A stretch of 64,000 nt of DNA from Janthinobacterium rivuli. Lineage in GTDB: Bacteria; Pseudomonadota; Gammaproteobacteria; Burkholderiales; Burkholderiaceae_D. The position numbers were made by a program, and so were the translations under genes. Shown here one piece after another: positions 42,641-52,333 of the stretch. Position 1 is the first letter of the stretch. Each line of letters opens with the position of its first letter. Where the stretch lies: contig NZ_CP121464.1 in NCBI RefSeq assembly GCF_029690045.1, forward strand, positions 1,426,001 through 1,490,000, read 5' to 3'. A model generated the notes under the pieces. It was not told the origin of the DNA and searched no databases. It worked only from the letters and a program-made list of their open reading frames with translations.

Positions 42641-45394
42641 TCAGGCAACGGCGCCGAAGATGGCTTGCCACAGGCGCATCACGTTGTCCGCATGCACGCG
42701 CAGGCGCTCCGGTTCCACGCGGGCCAGATCTTGCCCCTGCAGGCGCAACTGGTGCTGGAGCTTGCGCAGCGCGCGGTAGGCGTCGGCGACCTGGGCGGCC
42801 AGCTGGGCGTCGATCAACCCCAGTTCGCCGCACAGGCGCAGCAGGGCGATATTGCCCGAATTCGCCGTCAGCTGCGGATACTGCGCCGCATGCTGGAGCA
42901 CCAGGTATTGCACCATGAATTCGATGTCGATCATGCCGCCCGGATCCTGTTTCAGATCAAAGCTGCCGGGGCGGGGCGGATGCGCGTCCAGCATCTTTTT
43001 GCGCATGGCCACCACTTCGCCCTTGAGCGGGCCGTTTTCCGGCCGCTCCTTGCGCAGGATGGTGTCGCGGATGCGTTCGAAATGCTTGCCGATGGTGGTA
43101 TCTCCGGCGCAAAAGCGCGCGCGCGTGAGCGCCTGGTGTTCCCACACCCAGGCCGCGCTGCCCTGGTAGCGCTCGAACGCCTGCACGCTGGAGACCAGCA
43201 TGCCCGAGGCGCCGTCGGGGCGCAGGGCGATGTCGATGTCGAACAAAATGCCGGCCGAGGTGTGCGATGTCATCCAGGTAATGAAGCGTTGCGCCAGCTT
43301 GGCGTACAGGCCGGGCGCTTCCTGGTCGTCGTCATCGAAGAGGAAAATGACGTCGAGGTCCGAGACATAACCGAGTTCCTTGCCGCCCAGCTTGCCGTAC
43401 GCGATGACGGCGAATTTCGGCACGTCGCGGTGGCGCGTGGGCAAGGTTTGCCAGACCGCTTGCACGGTTGCGGCGACGATGATGTCGGCCAGCTGCGACA
43501 GGTAGTCGGCCAGCTTTTCCACGCTCAGGTCGCCCGCCAGGTCTTGCGCCAGGCACTGGAACAGTTGCGCATGGTGCATTTCGCGCAGGATATCCATTTG
43601 CCGCTCCGTGTCGCCGGGCGCGTCGTCGAGCTGGCGCTGCAGATCCAGCGCCAGGGCGGCCGGGTCCGGCACAGTGTTGCGGATGCGTTCGTCCAGCAGT
43701 TCATCGAGCAAAATCGGATGTTGCGTGAGGAAGGTGGCGGCCCAGCCGCTGGCGCACACCATGCGCACGACGCGCTCGAGCGTATGCGGGTATTCCGTCA
43801 GCAGCGACAGATAGGCCGAGCGGCGCGCGATCGCTTCCAGGAAATCGAGTAGCCGGCCCAGGGTCGCCAGCTGGCTGGCGTTACCATTGGAAACGGAGCA
43901 ATCGGTGATCAGGGGCAGGGCGGAATTGACGAGGGCCACCAGTCTCGTGCGGCTCGCCTCGGGCAAGGACTGCAAACGGGGCGCCTGCCACGTGGCCAGC
44001 AGGCGGCGCGCGCAGGCGGCCGGCTCATGGAAACCCAGGGCGGCAAAGCGCGCTTCGATGGCTTCCTGCTGGTCCGAGGCGGCGCAGTCGTTCGACGTCT
44101 GCGGGTCGATGCCCGTGTCGGCCGGCGGCGTGCCGCTGCTCTTGTCGCTGAACATTTCGTCGAATTGCCCGGCGACAAATACGCGGTGCGCTTCCAGCTG
44201 GGCCAGCAAGGTCGCCGTGTCAGGCAAGCCCATCATCTGCGCCACGCTCAGGCGGTCGACGTCATTCGCGGGCAGGGTGTGGGTTTGCGCATCGTCAAGA
44301 TACTGCAGCCGGTGTTCGAGGTTGCGCAGGAAAGTGTAGGAGCCGAGCAGTTGTTCCACGATGGCCGGTTCCAGCAAACCCTTGTCGGCCACCGTGCGCA
44401 GGGTGGCGCGCGTGGAGCGCTCGCGCAGTTCGGCGTCGCGCCCGCCCCGTATCAACTGAAACACTTGCGCGAGGAATTCGATTTCGCGGATGCCGCCACG
44501 GCCCAGCTTGACGTTGTTGCTGCGGTCAGGGTGCAGCCGTTCCTGGCGGTTGACCTCGGCGCGGATCTGGCCGTGCATGGTGCGGATGGCGTCGATGACG
44601 CCGAAATCGAGGTAGCGGCGAAAGACGAACGGGCGCACGATGGCGTCGAGCGAGGCAATGTCTTCCGGCTTGCCCGTCACGGCGCGCGCCTTGACCCAGG
44701 CGTAGCGCTCCCATTCGCGGCCTTGCACGATCAGGTATTGCTCCACCATGCTGAGGCTGGCGGCCAGCGGACCCGAGTTGCCGTTCGGACGCAAGGCCAT
44801 GTCCACGCGGAAAGTAAAACCATCCTGAGTGATCTCGGCCAGGGCGGCGATCAGTTTCTTGCCCATGCGAATGAAAAACTCGTGGTTGGACAGGCTGCGC
44901 TGACCCGGTACGGTGACGTGCGTGTCGCCGTCTTCCGGGTAGACAAAGATCAGGTCGATGTCCGACGACACATTGAGCTCGCCGCCGCCCTGCTTGCCCA
45001 TTGCCAACACCATCAAGGCCTGTTCCTCGCCCGATTCCTCGCCGACAGGCATGCCGTGCAGGGCCACCATCTCGGCCATGATGGCGTCCACATGCGTGCG
45101 GATGGCGAAATCGGCAAAGCTCGTCATGGCCGTGACGACTTCGTGCAAGTCGGCCCGGCCTTCCAGATCGCGCGCGATCAGGCCGCAGACGAGCAGGTTG
45201 CGCAGGCGGCGCATGGCCCGCTCGGGCGGCAGCGGCGGCGTGGCGGCGTTCGCCTGGGCGGCCAGCTCGGCGGCAAAGTCGAGCTTGTCCAGCGGCGCGC
45301 GCACCAGTTGCGCTACCTGCGCGGCGCGCTCGGGGGCGGCGTCCAGCCAGCGCTGGTAGAAACGGGAGGCGGAAATCAAAGGCTGTGTGCTCAT
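42641..45394 (-). CDS. glnE: Bifunctional glutamine-synthetase adenylyltransferase/deadenylylase
   Basis: The product is 917 aa from ATG 45394 (MSTQPLISASRFY). Two nucleotidyltransferase domains are present: the N-terminal deadenylylase with GGGELNVSSDIDLIFVYPEDGD (about residue 165) and the C-terminal adenylylase with GGKELGYVSDLDVIFLFDDDD (about residue 680). A central helical regulatory linker and a C-terminal helical domain complete the architecture. It adds or removes AMP on GlnA (Tyr near 400) in response to PII and glutamine. It is divergent from yhdP. Confidence 0.96.
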   Translation of the reverse strand: MSTQPLISASRFYQRWLDAAPERAAQVAQLVRAPLDKLDFAAELAAQANAATPPLPPERAMRRLRNLLVCGLIARDLEGRADLHEVVTAMTSFADFAIRTHVDAIMAEMVALHGMPVGEESGEEQALMVLAMGKQGGGELNVSSDIDLIFVYPEDGDTHVTVPGQRSLSNHEFFIRMGKKLIAALAEITQDGFTFRVDMALRPNGNSGPLAASLSMVEQYLIVQGREWERYAWVKARAVTGKPEDIASLDAIVRPFVFRRYLDFGVIDAIRTMHGQIRAEVNRQERLHPDRSNNVKLGRGGIREIEFLAQVFQLIRGGRDAELRERSTRATLRTVADKGLLEPAIVEQLLGSYTFLRNLEHRLQYLDDAQTHTLPANDVDRLSVAQMMGLPDTATLLAQLEAHRVFVAGQFDEMFSDKSSGTPPADTGIDPQTSNDCAASDQQEAIEARFAALGFHEPAACARRLLATWQAPRLQSLPEASRTRLVALVNSALPLITDCSVSNGNASQLATLGRLLDFLEAIARRSAYLSLLTEYPHTLERVVRMVCASGWAATFLTQHPILLDELLDERIRNTVPDPAALALDLQRQLDDAPGDTERQMDILREMHHAQLFQCLAQDLAGDLSVEKLADYLSQLADIIVAATVQAVWQTLPTRHRDVPKFAVIAYGKLGGKELGYVSDLDVIFLFDDDDQEAPGLYAKLAQRFITWMTSHTSAGILFDIDIALRPDGASGMLVSSVQAFERYQGSAAWVWEHQALTRARFCAGDTTIGKHFERIRDTILRKERPENGPLKGEVVAMRKKMLDAHPPRPGSFDLKQDPGGMIDIEFMVQYLVLQHAAQYPQLTANSGNIALLRLCGELGLIDAQLAAQVADAYRALRKLQHQLRLQGQDLARVEPERLRVHADNVMRLWQAIFGAVA

Positions 45395-45629
45395 GGTATC
45401 GGTAACTGTCTCGTGGATGCTGCGTGCATGTTCTTGTTTAACTTGGCTGCGAATGGCGGGGGATGCGGTAAAATTGTGCCGCTGGTAGCATACCGCCGGC
45501 AGTACGTGCTCTTCCGGACGATGGTAAGGGAGGCTTTGCTCAGACGCAAGCGCGGGGATGCAGGCGCGTACCACGAATGCAGACGATTTTTGCCATTATT
45601 TGACGCCGGGCCAGTTTATTAGCTTATTG

Positions 45630-48600
45630 ATGCAAAAACCGCCAGAAGCAAGCGTGACAGAACATGTGCCATTGGCCCTGCGCTGGCAGCGGCTGCGTGC
45701 CGCCTATCGCATGGCCAACCTGGCCACCCATCATGTATTGGGTTTTACCATCAAACTGGTGCTGCTGGCGTATTTCGCCTTCGCCGTGCTGTTTTTATTC
45801 CTGCGCTACGCCATTCTGCCGAATATCGATTATTACAAGGGCGATATCGAGCGGGCGGCCAGCCGAGCGCTGGGCAACCCTGTCAGCATTGCGCGTATTT
45901 ATGCCTCGTGGCATGGCGTGCGGCCGAATCTTTTCCTCGGCGACGTGACCCTGCGCGACCAAGCGGGACGCCAGGCGCTGAGTCTGCCGAGCATATCGGC
46001 CACCGTGTCGTGGTGGAGCGTGCTCGGTTCCGTGCGTTTTACAACCCTGGAAATCACGCGGCCCGACCTGGACGTGCGGCGCAGCAAGGATGGCAAGCTG
46101 TACGTGGCCGGGGTGTTGATCGACAGCACGCAAGGCAGCGATGGCAAGGGCGCCGACTGGCTGCTGTCGCAGCATGACATCATCATTCGCGACGGCAAGG
46201 TGCGCTGGACGGATGAAGCGCGCGGCACGCCCGAGCTGGCTTTATCACAGGTCAACGTGTTGCTGCGCAACCGCTGGCGCAGCCACCGGCTGGGCTTGCA
46301 AGCCACGCCGCCCGCCAGCCTGGCCGCGCCCATCGATGTGCGCGCTCACTTCACGCACCCGCCTTTCAGTACGCGCATCTCCGACGTGTCGATGTGGAAA
46401 GGCGAGCTGTACGCTGACCTGAAAAATGCCGACCTGGCCGCCTGGCGCCGCTACCTCGATTACCCGTTCGAACTGAGCCAGGGCAAGGGCGCCCTGCGCG
46501 CCTGGTTGAGCCTGGATCACGCGCGCCTGGCCGGCTTCACGGCCGATGTCGGCTTGACGGATGTGACGGCGCAGCTGGGCGAGCATATCGCGCCGCTCGA
46601 CCTGTTGTCCGTCAGCGGGCGCATTTCGGCAAAAGAAGAACTGTCGGCGCAGGTGCCGGACGGCAAGCCGACGTTTGGCGCGTATGGGCACCAGGTCGAG
46701 TTGACGAATTTCGCGGTGGAAACCCGAGATGGCCTCAGCCTGCCGCCCACGACCCTGTCCGAACGCTTTGTTGCCGCCACCAAACGCAAGCCGGCGCGCA
46801 CGGAAATCACGGCCAAGTCGCTCGATCTGCACACCCTGGCCGCGCTGGCCGACAAGCTGCCGCTGGGCGAACAGCAGCGCCAGCGCCTCGACGCCCTGGC
46901 GCCGCGCGGGCGTTTGCAGGATTTCTCGGCGCAATGGGAAGGCGAGATGGCGACGCCGGCCAGCTACCGTTTGCGCGGCAAGCTCATCGATCTTGGGCTG
47001 AATGCGCAGCCGGCGCGCCTGGCTGTGGCGAAGACGGCGACCAGCCCCGCGCAGGCGGCTGCACCGGCTATCCCCGGTTTCGATCATTTGACTGGCAGTC
47101 TCGACGCCAGTGACAAGGGCGGCAAGATCGATATCGATGCACAGGGATTGGTATTGCAACTGGCCTCCTATTTGAGTGAGCCCGCCTTGCCGTTCGAACA
47201 ATTCGAAATGGCGGCACGCTGGGCTTTCCAAGCAGACAATATGCTGCAAGTCGACCTGGACAGGCTTGATTTAAATCAACAAGGCATGCGAGTCGCCTTG
47301 CATGGCTCGCAGCGTTTGCCGCTCGACGGCAAGAATCTGGGCCAGGTCGACTTAACGGGCAGCATCGACAATTTCCAGATCAACACCATCGGCCGCTATC
47401 TGCCCCTGCAAACGCCGGAGCACCTGCGTCACTGGCTGACGGGCGCGCTGGAAGGCGGCGTGGCGCGCGATGTCAGCCTTCGCCTGCGCGGCGAACTCGA
47501 GCATTTCCCCTTCAAGGGCGATACGCCGGCCCAGCGCAATCGCGGCGACTTCCGCGTGGCCGGCAAGATCGAGAATGGCACCCTGAACTATGCGCCCGGC
47601 GAGTTTGCGGAAAGCGGCCCGCTGGCCGGCAAGGCGCCCCTGTGGCCGCAGGCGGACAAGATCAAGGGCAGTTTCGTGTTTGAACGGGCGCGCATGGAAA
47701 TTCGCGGCGACACGGCCACCACGGGCGGCGTGGCCCTGACGAATGTTAAAGCCGTGATCCCCGACCTGACCGTCTTCGACACCCTGCTCGATATTGAAGG
47801 CAACGCAGCTGGCCCGATGCAGGAATTTCTCAAGTACGTGACGGCCAGCCCCGTGCTGGGCTGGATCGAGCATTTCACGGATGAAACGACGGCGACGGGC
47901 AACGCCAGGCTGGCCCTCAAATTGCACTTGCCGACAGAGCGCATGCTCGAGTCGACCGTGCAGGGCAGCTTGCAGCTGGCGGGCAACGACGTGGTGCTGT
48001 TCCACGACATGCCGCCCGTGCTGGGCACGCAGGGCAAGATCGAATTCACTGAAAAGGGCGTCAACCTGAATGGCTTGAACGGCAACCTGCTGGGCGGGCC
48101 GCTGGCCATTTCGGGCGGCACGCAGGCGGACGATACCATCCAGGTCAAGATTGCCGGCAACATGACCATCGATGGCTTGCGCAAGACGTATCCGGCGCCC
48201 GTGCTGCAGCGCCTGGCAAAACACTTGAGTGGCGGCGCCCGTTACAGCGGCCTGATCACGGCGCGCGATCATCAGGTGGTGGTCAATGTCGAGTCGCCGC
48301 TGACGGGCCTGGGCCTGGATTTCCCCGCCCCCCTGAAAAAACCGGCCGGCGACAGCCTGCCCGTGAAATTTACCCTGACGGGCAATGCGGCCAATGGCGC
48401 GGGTCTGCGCACGGACGATATCCGCATCGCGCTGGGATCCGGCATCGCTGCGCGCTACCAGCGCCAGAAGCAGGGCAAGGACGCCTGGCGCCTGGTGCGC
48501 GGCGGCATCGGCGTGAATGTGCCAGCGCCGGAACCGGACAGCGGCATGATGTTCAACGTCAATATGAAAACCCTGGACGTGGACAGCTGGATCGCCGCCG

Positions 48601-49814
48601 GCAGCGAGATCGCCGGCAGCGCCACGGTGCCCGCCGACAGCGGCGCCGCCGACGATGCGCCCGATATCGCCCAATATGTGGTGCCGGACATGATGGCGGC
48701 CCGTGCCAGCGAATTGATGCTGGGTGAGCGCAAGCTGGAAAACGTGGTGGTGGGCGCCACGCACCAGAAGGATGTGTGGCAAGCCAATATTGATGCGAAA
48801 CAAGTGTCCGGCTATGTGACGTGGCTGGAAACGCCGTCCGGCCTGGGCAAGATGACGGCGCGCCTGTCGTCGCTGATCATTCCGGAGTCGGCCGCCAACG
48901 ACGTGAAAAATTTGCTGGAGGGAAAGAGCGGCGCCCAGTCGATTCCTTCGCTCGATATCGTCGCCGAGCAATTTGAACTGTTCAACAAGAAGATCGGCCG
49001 GCTGGAGTTGCAAGCCTATAACACCATGGCGGCGGGCGGGCGCGAGTGGCGCGTGGGCAAGCTGCAATTATCGAATGCCGATGGCGCCCTGAGCGGCAAT
49101 GGCAAATGGGTCATCAAGGATGGGCAAAGCACGACCAGCCTGCGTTTCGGCCTCGATATCGTCGACGCGGGCAAACTGCTCGACCGTTTCGGCTTTGCCG
49201 ACACGGTGCGCCGCGGCAAAGGCCGCCTGAGCGGCGACATCGCCTGGAACGGCTTGCCGTATTCGCTCGACATTCCCACCCTGTCGGGGCAGATCGAGAT
49301 GAACGTGGAGTCGGGCCAGTTCCTCAAGCAGGATCCGGGCGCCGCCAAGCTGTTGGGCGTGCTCAGCCTGCAAGCCTTGCCCCGCTTGCTGAAACTCGAT
49401 TTCCACGACGTGTTTTCCGAAGGCCTGGCCTTCGACGGCATCACGGCCAACGCCAGCATCAAACGCGGCGTCGTGACCACCGACAACCTCAAGATGCATG
49501 GCGTGGCGGCCACCGTGCTGATGGATGGCACGGCCGACATCGCCAATGAAACGACGAATCTGCACGTGGTGGTGATCCCGGAATTTAACCTGGGCACGGG
49601 GCCGCTCGTCTACGCGCTGGCCGTCAACCCCGTCATCGGCCTGGGTAGTTTCCTGGCGCAATTGTTCCTGCGCGCCCCCGTGATGAAGGCGCTCACCTAT
49701 CACATGCAGATCGCCGGCCCGTGGAAATCGCCCGTCGTGACCAAGCTCGATGGTGGTAAATTGGATCCCGTCGCCGTGCCTGCCGCCGCAGCCGTGGAGG
49801 CCGTGGCGAAATAG
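45630..49814 (+). CDS. yhdP: YhdP family AsmA-like envelope protein
   Basis: The product is 1394 aa from ATG 45630 (MQKPPEASVTEH); ATG 45558 would add 24 residues, and neither has a clear ribosome site. One N-terminal membrane segment (FTIKLVLLAYFAFAVLFLFLRY) anchors a very long periplasmic beta-rich domain (DUF3971, then an AsmA-like C-terminal region including YHMQIAGPWKSPVVTKLDGG). In Escherichia coli YhdP is one of the AsmA-like bridge proteins that move phospholipids to the outer membrane. Nitrilase-like and TldD genes follow on the same strand, an order common in Burkholderiales. Confidence 0.92.
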   Translation: MQKPPEASVTEHVPLALRWQRLRAAYRMANLATHHVLGFTIKLVLLAYFAFAVLFLFLRYAILPNIDYYKGDIERAASRALGNPVSIARIYASWHGVRPNLFLGDVTLRDQAGRQALSLPSISATVSWWSVLGSVRFTTLEITRPDLDVRRSKDGKLYVAGVLIDSTQGSDGKGADWLLSQHDIIIRDGKVRWTDEARGTPELALSQVNVLLRNRWRSHRLGLQATPPASLAAPIDVRAHFTHPPFSTRISDVSMWKGELYADLKNADLAAWRRYLDYPFELSQGKGALRAWLSLDHARLAGFTADVGLTDVTAQLGEHIAPLDLLSVSGRISAKEELSAQVPDGKPTFGAYGHQVELTNFAVETRDGLSLPPTTLSERFVAATKRKPARTEITAKSLDLHTLAALADKLPLGEQQRQRLDALAPRGRLQDFSAQWEGEMATPASYRLRGKLIDLGLNAQPARLAVAKTATSPAQAAAPAIPGFDHLTGSLDASDKGGKIDIDAQGLVLQLASYLSEPALPFEQFEMAARWAFQADNMLQVDLDRLDLNQQGMRVALHGSQRLPLDGKNLGQVDLTGSIDNFQINTIGRYLPLQTPEHLRHWLTGALEGGVARDVSLRLRGELEHFPFKGDTPAQRNRGDFRVAGKIENGTLNYAPGEFAESGPLAGKAPLWPQADKIKGSFVFERARMEIRGDTATTGGVALTNVKAVIPDLTVFDTLLDIEGNAAGPMQEFLKYVTASPVLGWIEHFTDETTATGNARLALKLHLPTERMLESTVQGSLQLAGNDVVLFHDMPPVLGTQGKIEFTEKGVNLNGLNGNLLGGPLAISGGTQADDTIQVKIAGNMTIDGLRKTYPAPVLQRLAKHLSGGARYSGLITARDHQVVVNVESPLTGLGLDFPAPLKKPAGDSLPVKFTLTGNAANGAGLRTDDIRIALGSGIAARYQRQKQGKDAWRLVRGGIGVNVPAPEPDSGMMFNVNMKTLDVDSWIAAGSEIAGSATVPADSGAADDAPDIAQYVVPDMMAARASELMLGERKLENVVVGATHQKDVWQANIDAKQVSGYVTWLETPSGLGKMTARLSSLIIPESAANDVKNLLEGKSGAQSIPSLDIVAEQFELFNKKIGRLELQAYNTMAAGGREWRVGKLQLSNADGALSGNGKWVIKDGQSTTSLRFGLDIVDAGKLLDRFGFADTVRRGKGRLSGDIAWNGLPYSLDIPTLSGQIEMNVESGQFLKQDPGAAKLLGVLSLQALPRLLKLDFHDVFSEGLAFDGITANASIKRGVVTTDNLKMHGVAATVLMDGTADIANETTNLHVVVIPEFNLGTGPLVYALAVNPVIGLGSFLAQLFLRAPVMKALTYHMQIAGPWKSPVVTKLDGGKLDPVAVPAAAAVEAVAK

Positions 49815-49844
49815 GCGAGGCGTTCGAATGGAGAAAAGGTGGCA

Positions 49845-50645
49845 ATGATGCATACAGTCGCAGCAGTACAAATGATTTCCTCGCCATCCGTGGACGACAA
49901 CCTGGCCACGGCACGGCGTCTGGTGGCGCAGGCCGCCGCCGCTGGCGCGCAACTTGTGGTGCTGCCCGAATACTGGGCCATCATGGGCAAGCAGGAAACG
50001 GACAAGCTGGCCCATGCGGAACAGCCCGGCAGCGGCCCCATCCAGGATGGCATGGCGCAGATGGCGCGCCAGCACGGCATCTGGCTGATCGGCGGCACCT
50101 TGCCACTGATTTCCGGCGAGGAGGGCAAGGTACTCAATACCACGCTGGTGTACGACCCGCAAGGCGCGCCTGCCGGCCGCTACGACAAGATCCACCTGTT
50201 TGGTTTTACGCGCGGCACCGAGTCGTACAACGAATCGCGCACCATCGTGCCGGGCGCGCAGGTGCGCTCGATCGAGACGCCGTTCGGCCGGGTCGGCCTG
50301 TCCATCTGCTATGACCTGCGCTTTCCAGAGCTGTACCGCGCCATGGGCGATTGCGCGCTGATCGTCGTGCCGGCCGCGTTTACCCATACGACGGGCAGCG
50401 CCCACTGGGAAGTGCTGCTGCGCGCGCGCGCCATCGAAAACCAGTGCTATGTGCTGGCCTCGGCGCAGGGCGGGCTGCATCCGAACGGCCGCCGCACCTG
50501 GGGCCACAGTATGCTGATCGACCCGTGGGGCGAAGTGAAAGCCGTGTTGCCCGAAGGCGAGGGCGTGGTGAGCGGCGAGATCGACCTGCTGTTTTTGGCC
50601 GGCGTGCGCGAGTCGCTGCCAGCCCTGGCGCACCGCACTATGTGA
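49845..50645 (+). CDS. Carbon-nitrogen hydrolase (Nit1/Nit2-type omega-amidase family)
   Basis: The product is 266 aa from ATG 49845, with AAGG upstream; GTG 49839 would overlap that site. The Glu-Lys-Cys triad is visible: Glu in VVLPEYWAIMG, Lys in RYDKIHLFGF, Cys in LSICYDLRFPELYR. This Nit branch repairs deaminated glutathione or acts as an omega-amidase; the substrate here is not determined. It is 30 bp downstream of yhdP. Copy B of the dispersed repeat starts 2 nt after its stop codon. Confidence 0.93.
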   Translation: MMHTVAAVQMISSPSVDDNLATARRLVAQAAAAGAQLVVLPEYWAIMGKQETDKLAHAEQPGSGPIQDGMAQMARQHGIWLIGGTLPLISGEEGKVLNTTLVYDPQGAPAGRYDKIHLFGFTRGTESYNESRTIVPGAQVRSIETPFGRVGLSICYDLRFPELYRAMGDCALIVVPAAFTHTTGSAHWEVLLRARAIENQCYVLASAQGGLHPNGRRTWGHSMLIDPWGEVKAVLPEGEGVVSGEIDLLFLAGVRESLPALAHRTM

Positions 50646-50647
50646 GG

Positions 50648-50765
50648 GTACCTGACATAAGCTACTGCGCGTCGCGCTTTGCGGCCTGCGATGCTCACCG
50701 TGCTCAAGCACGGCTGCGCTTCTCGGCCACAAATCACTGCCGCTCGCTACGCTTCTGTCAGGTAC
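50648..50765 (+). repeat. Dispersed structured repeat, copy B (118 bp)
   Basis: Homologous to copy A (22347-22465, opposite strand) over its whole length. The ends form a 15-bp terminal inverted repeat with one mismatch (GTACCTGACATAAGC against its partner ending TGTCAGGTAC). The central hairpin is CCGTGC-TCAA-GCACGG (50698-50713). It starts 2 nt after the nitrilase-like gene stop and separates that gene from tldD. Confidence 0.87.
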
Positions 50766-50786
50766 TGAGAATGAGTTGAATATAAT
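50758..50786 (+). promoter_or_regulatory. Possible tldD promoter at the repeat edge
   Basis: A perfect -10 TATAAT at 50781-50786 is 17 bp downstream of TCAGGT (50758-50763), a poor -35 lying in the right arm of repeat copy B. Transcription would start near 50793, about 10 nt before ATG 50803. Confidence 0.35.
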
Positions 50787-50802
50787 TAGCGAGTGCAAAG
50801 TT

Positions 50803-52263
50803 ATGAAGCCATTTGAACCCAATCTGTCCAGCCTGGCCGTGGCGCGCGATATCCTGCTCACGCCGTTTGGCCTGGACGAAGACAAGCTGTTGAAAGCCCT
50901 GGGCACGATGTTTACGCACAAGGTCGACTATGCCGACCTGTACTTCCAGTCGACCAGGAGCGAAGGCTGGAGCCTGGAAGAGGGTATCGTCAAGACGGGC
51001 AGTTTTTCCATCGACCAGGGCGTGGGCGTGCGCGCCGTGTCTGGCGACAAGACGGCGTTTGCGTACTCCGACGACATTTCCGAGCGGGCCCTGCTGGAAG
51101 CGGCGGTGGCCACGCGCACGATTGCGCGCGCCGGCGCCGGCAAAATCAAGATTGCGGGCCAGATGCAGCCGCAGGGTGGACGTTCCTTGTACTTGCCCAA
51201 CGATCCGCTCGCCTCGCTGGACGCCACGGCCAAGGTGCAATTGCTTGAACGCGTGGAAAAGATGGCGCGGGCGAAAGATCCCCGGGTGGTGCAAGTGATG
51301 GCGGGCCTGGCCGGTGAATATGATGTAGTGCTGGTGCTGCGCAGCGACGGCGTGCTGGCGGCCGACATCCGTCCGCTGGTGCGCGTCTCGCTGACCGTGA
51401 TCGCGGAACAGAATGGCCGCCGCGAAACGGGCTCGGCCGGTGGCGGCGGGCGTTTCAGCTATGACTATTTCAGCGATGCCGTGCTGGAACAATACGCGAC
51501 GGACGCCGTCAATTCGGCGCTGGTGAACCTGGAAGCGCGCCCGGCGCCTGCCGGCCCCATGACCATCGTGCTGGGCCCTGGCTGGCCCGGCATCCTGCTG
51601 CACGAAGCGATCGGCCATGGCCTGGAAGGCGATTTCAACCGCAAGGGTTCGTCCGCATTTTCCGGGTGCATCGGCGAGCGCGTTGCCGCCAAGGGCGTCA
51701 CCGTGGTCGACGACGGCACCCTGGCGGGCCGGCGCGGTTCCCTGAATATCGATGACGAGGGCAACCCCACGCAGTGCACGACCCTGATCGAGGATGGCAT
51801 CCTGAAGGGGTACATCCAGGACACCATGAATGCGCGCCTGATGAAGATGCCCGTGACGGGCAATGCGCGCCGCGAATCGTTCGCTCACCTGCCCATGCCG
51901 CGCATGACGAACACGTATATGCTGGGTGGCGACAAGGATCCGGGCGAGATCCTCGCATCCGTCAAGAACGGCTTGTATGCCGTCAACTTCGGCGGCGGCC
52001 AGGTCGACATCACGAATGGCAAGTTCGTCTTTTCGGCCAGCGAAGCGTACATGATCGAAAACGGCAAGCTCAACTACCCTGTGAAGGGCGCCACCCTGAT
52101 CGGCAACGGCCCTGACGTGCTCAACCGCGTTTCCATGATCGGCAACGACATGCGCCTGGACTCGGGCGTCGGCGTGTGCGGCAAGGAAGGGCAAAGCGTG
52201 CCCGTGGGCGTGGGGCAGCCAACCCTGCGCCTGGACGGTATTACCGTCGGCGGTACGGCGTAA
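50803..52263 (+). CDS. tldD: Metalloprotease TldD
   Basis: The product is 486 aa from ATG 50803 (MKPFEPNLSSL); upstream in-frame codons are not supported. The zinc-binding HExxxH motif is HEAIGHGLEGD at about residue 267. SRSLDQG-like N-terminal strands and the C-terminal GVCGKEGQSVPVGVGQPTLRLDGITVGG are typical. TldD forms a heterodimeric peptidase with TldE/PmbA, acting on unfolded peptides and peptide-derived natural products. No tldE is in the window. It may be co-transcribed with yhdP and the nitrilase-like gene through the repeat, or use its own promoter. Confidence 0.95.
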   Translation: MKPFEPNLSSLAVARDILLTPFGLDEDKLLKALGTMFTHKVDYADLYFQSTRSEGWSLEEGIVKTGSFSIDQGVGVRAVSGDKTAFAYSDDISERALLEAAVATRTIARAGAGKIKIAGQMQPQGGRSLYLPNDPLASLDATAKVQLLERVEKMARAKDPRVVQVMAGLAGEYDVVLVLRSDGVLAADIRPLVRVSLTVIAEQNGRRETGSAGGGGRFSYDYFSDAVLEQYATDAVNSALVNLEARPAPAGPMTIVLGPGWPGILLHEAIGHGLEGDFNRKGSSAFSGCIGERVAAKGVTVVDDGTLAGRRGSLNIDDEGNPTQCTTLIEDGILKGYIQDTMNARLMKMPVTGNARRESFAHLPMPRMTNTYMLGGDKDPGEILASVKNGLYAVNFGGGQVDITNGKFVFSASEAYMIENGKLNYPVKGATLIGNGPDVLNRVSMIGNDMRLDSGVGVCGKEGQSVPVGVGQPTLRLDGITVGGTA

Positions 52264-52273
52264 GTGCTGAAGC

Positions 52274-52307
52274 AGGCATTTCAGGAGCCTGCAGTTCCTG
52301 AAATGCC
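52274..52307. terminator. Hairpin between tldD and the convergent receptor gene
   Basis: The perfect 12-bp stem GGCATTTCAGGA / TCCTGAAATGCC (loop of 10 nt) lies between two converging genes. It lacks a U-tract on either side, so termination is likely but not certain. Confidence 0.55.
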
Positions 52308-52333
52308 CGGCACGTCCGGTAGTTTGACGCATA

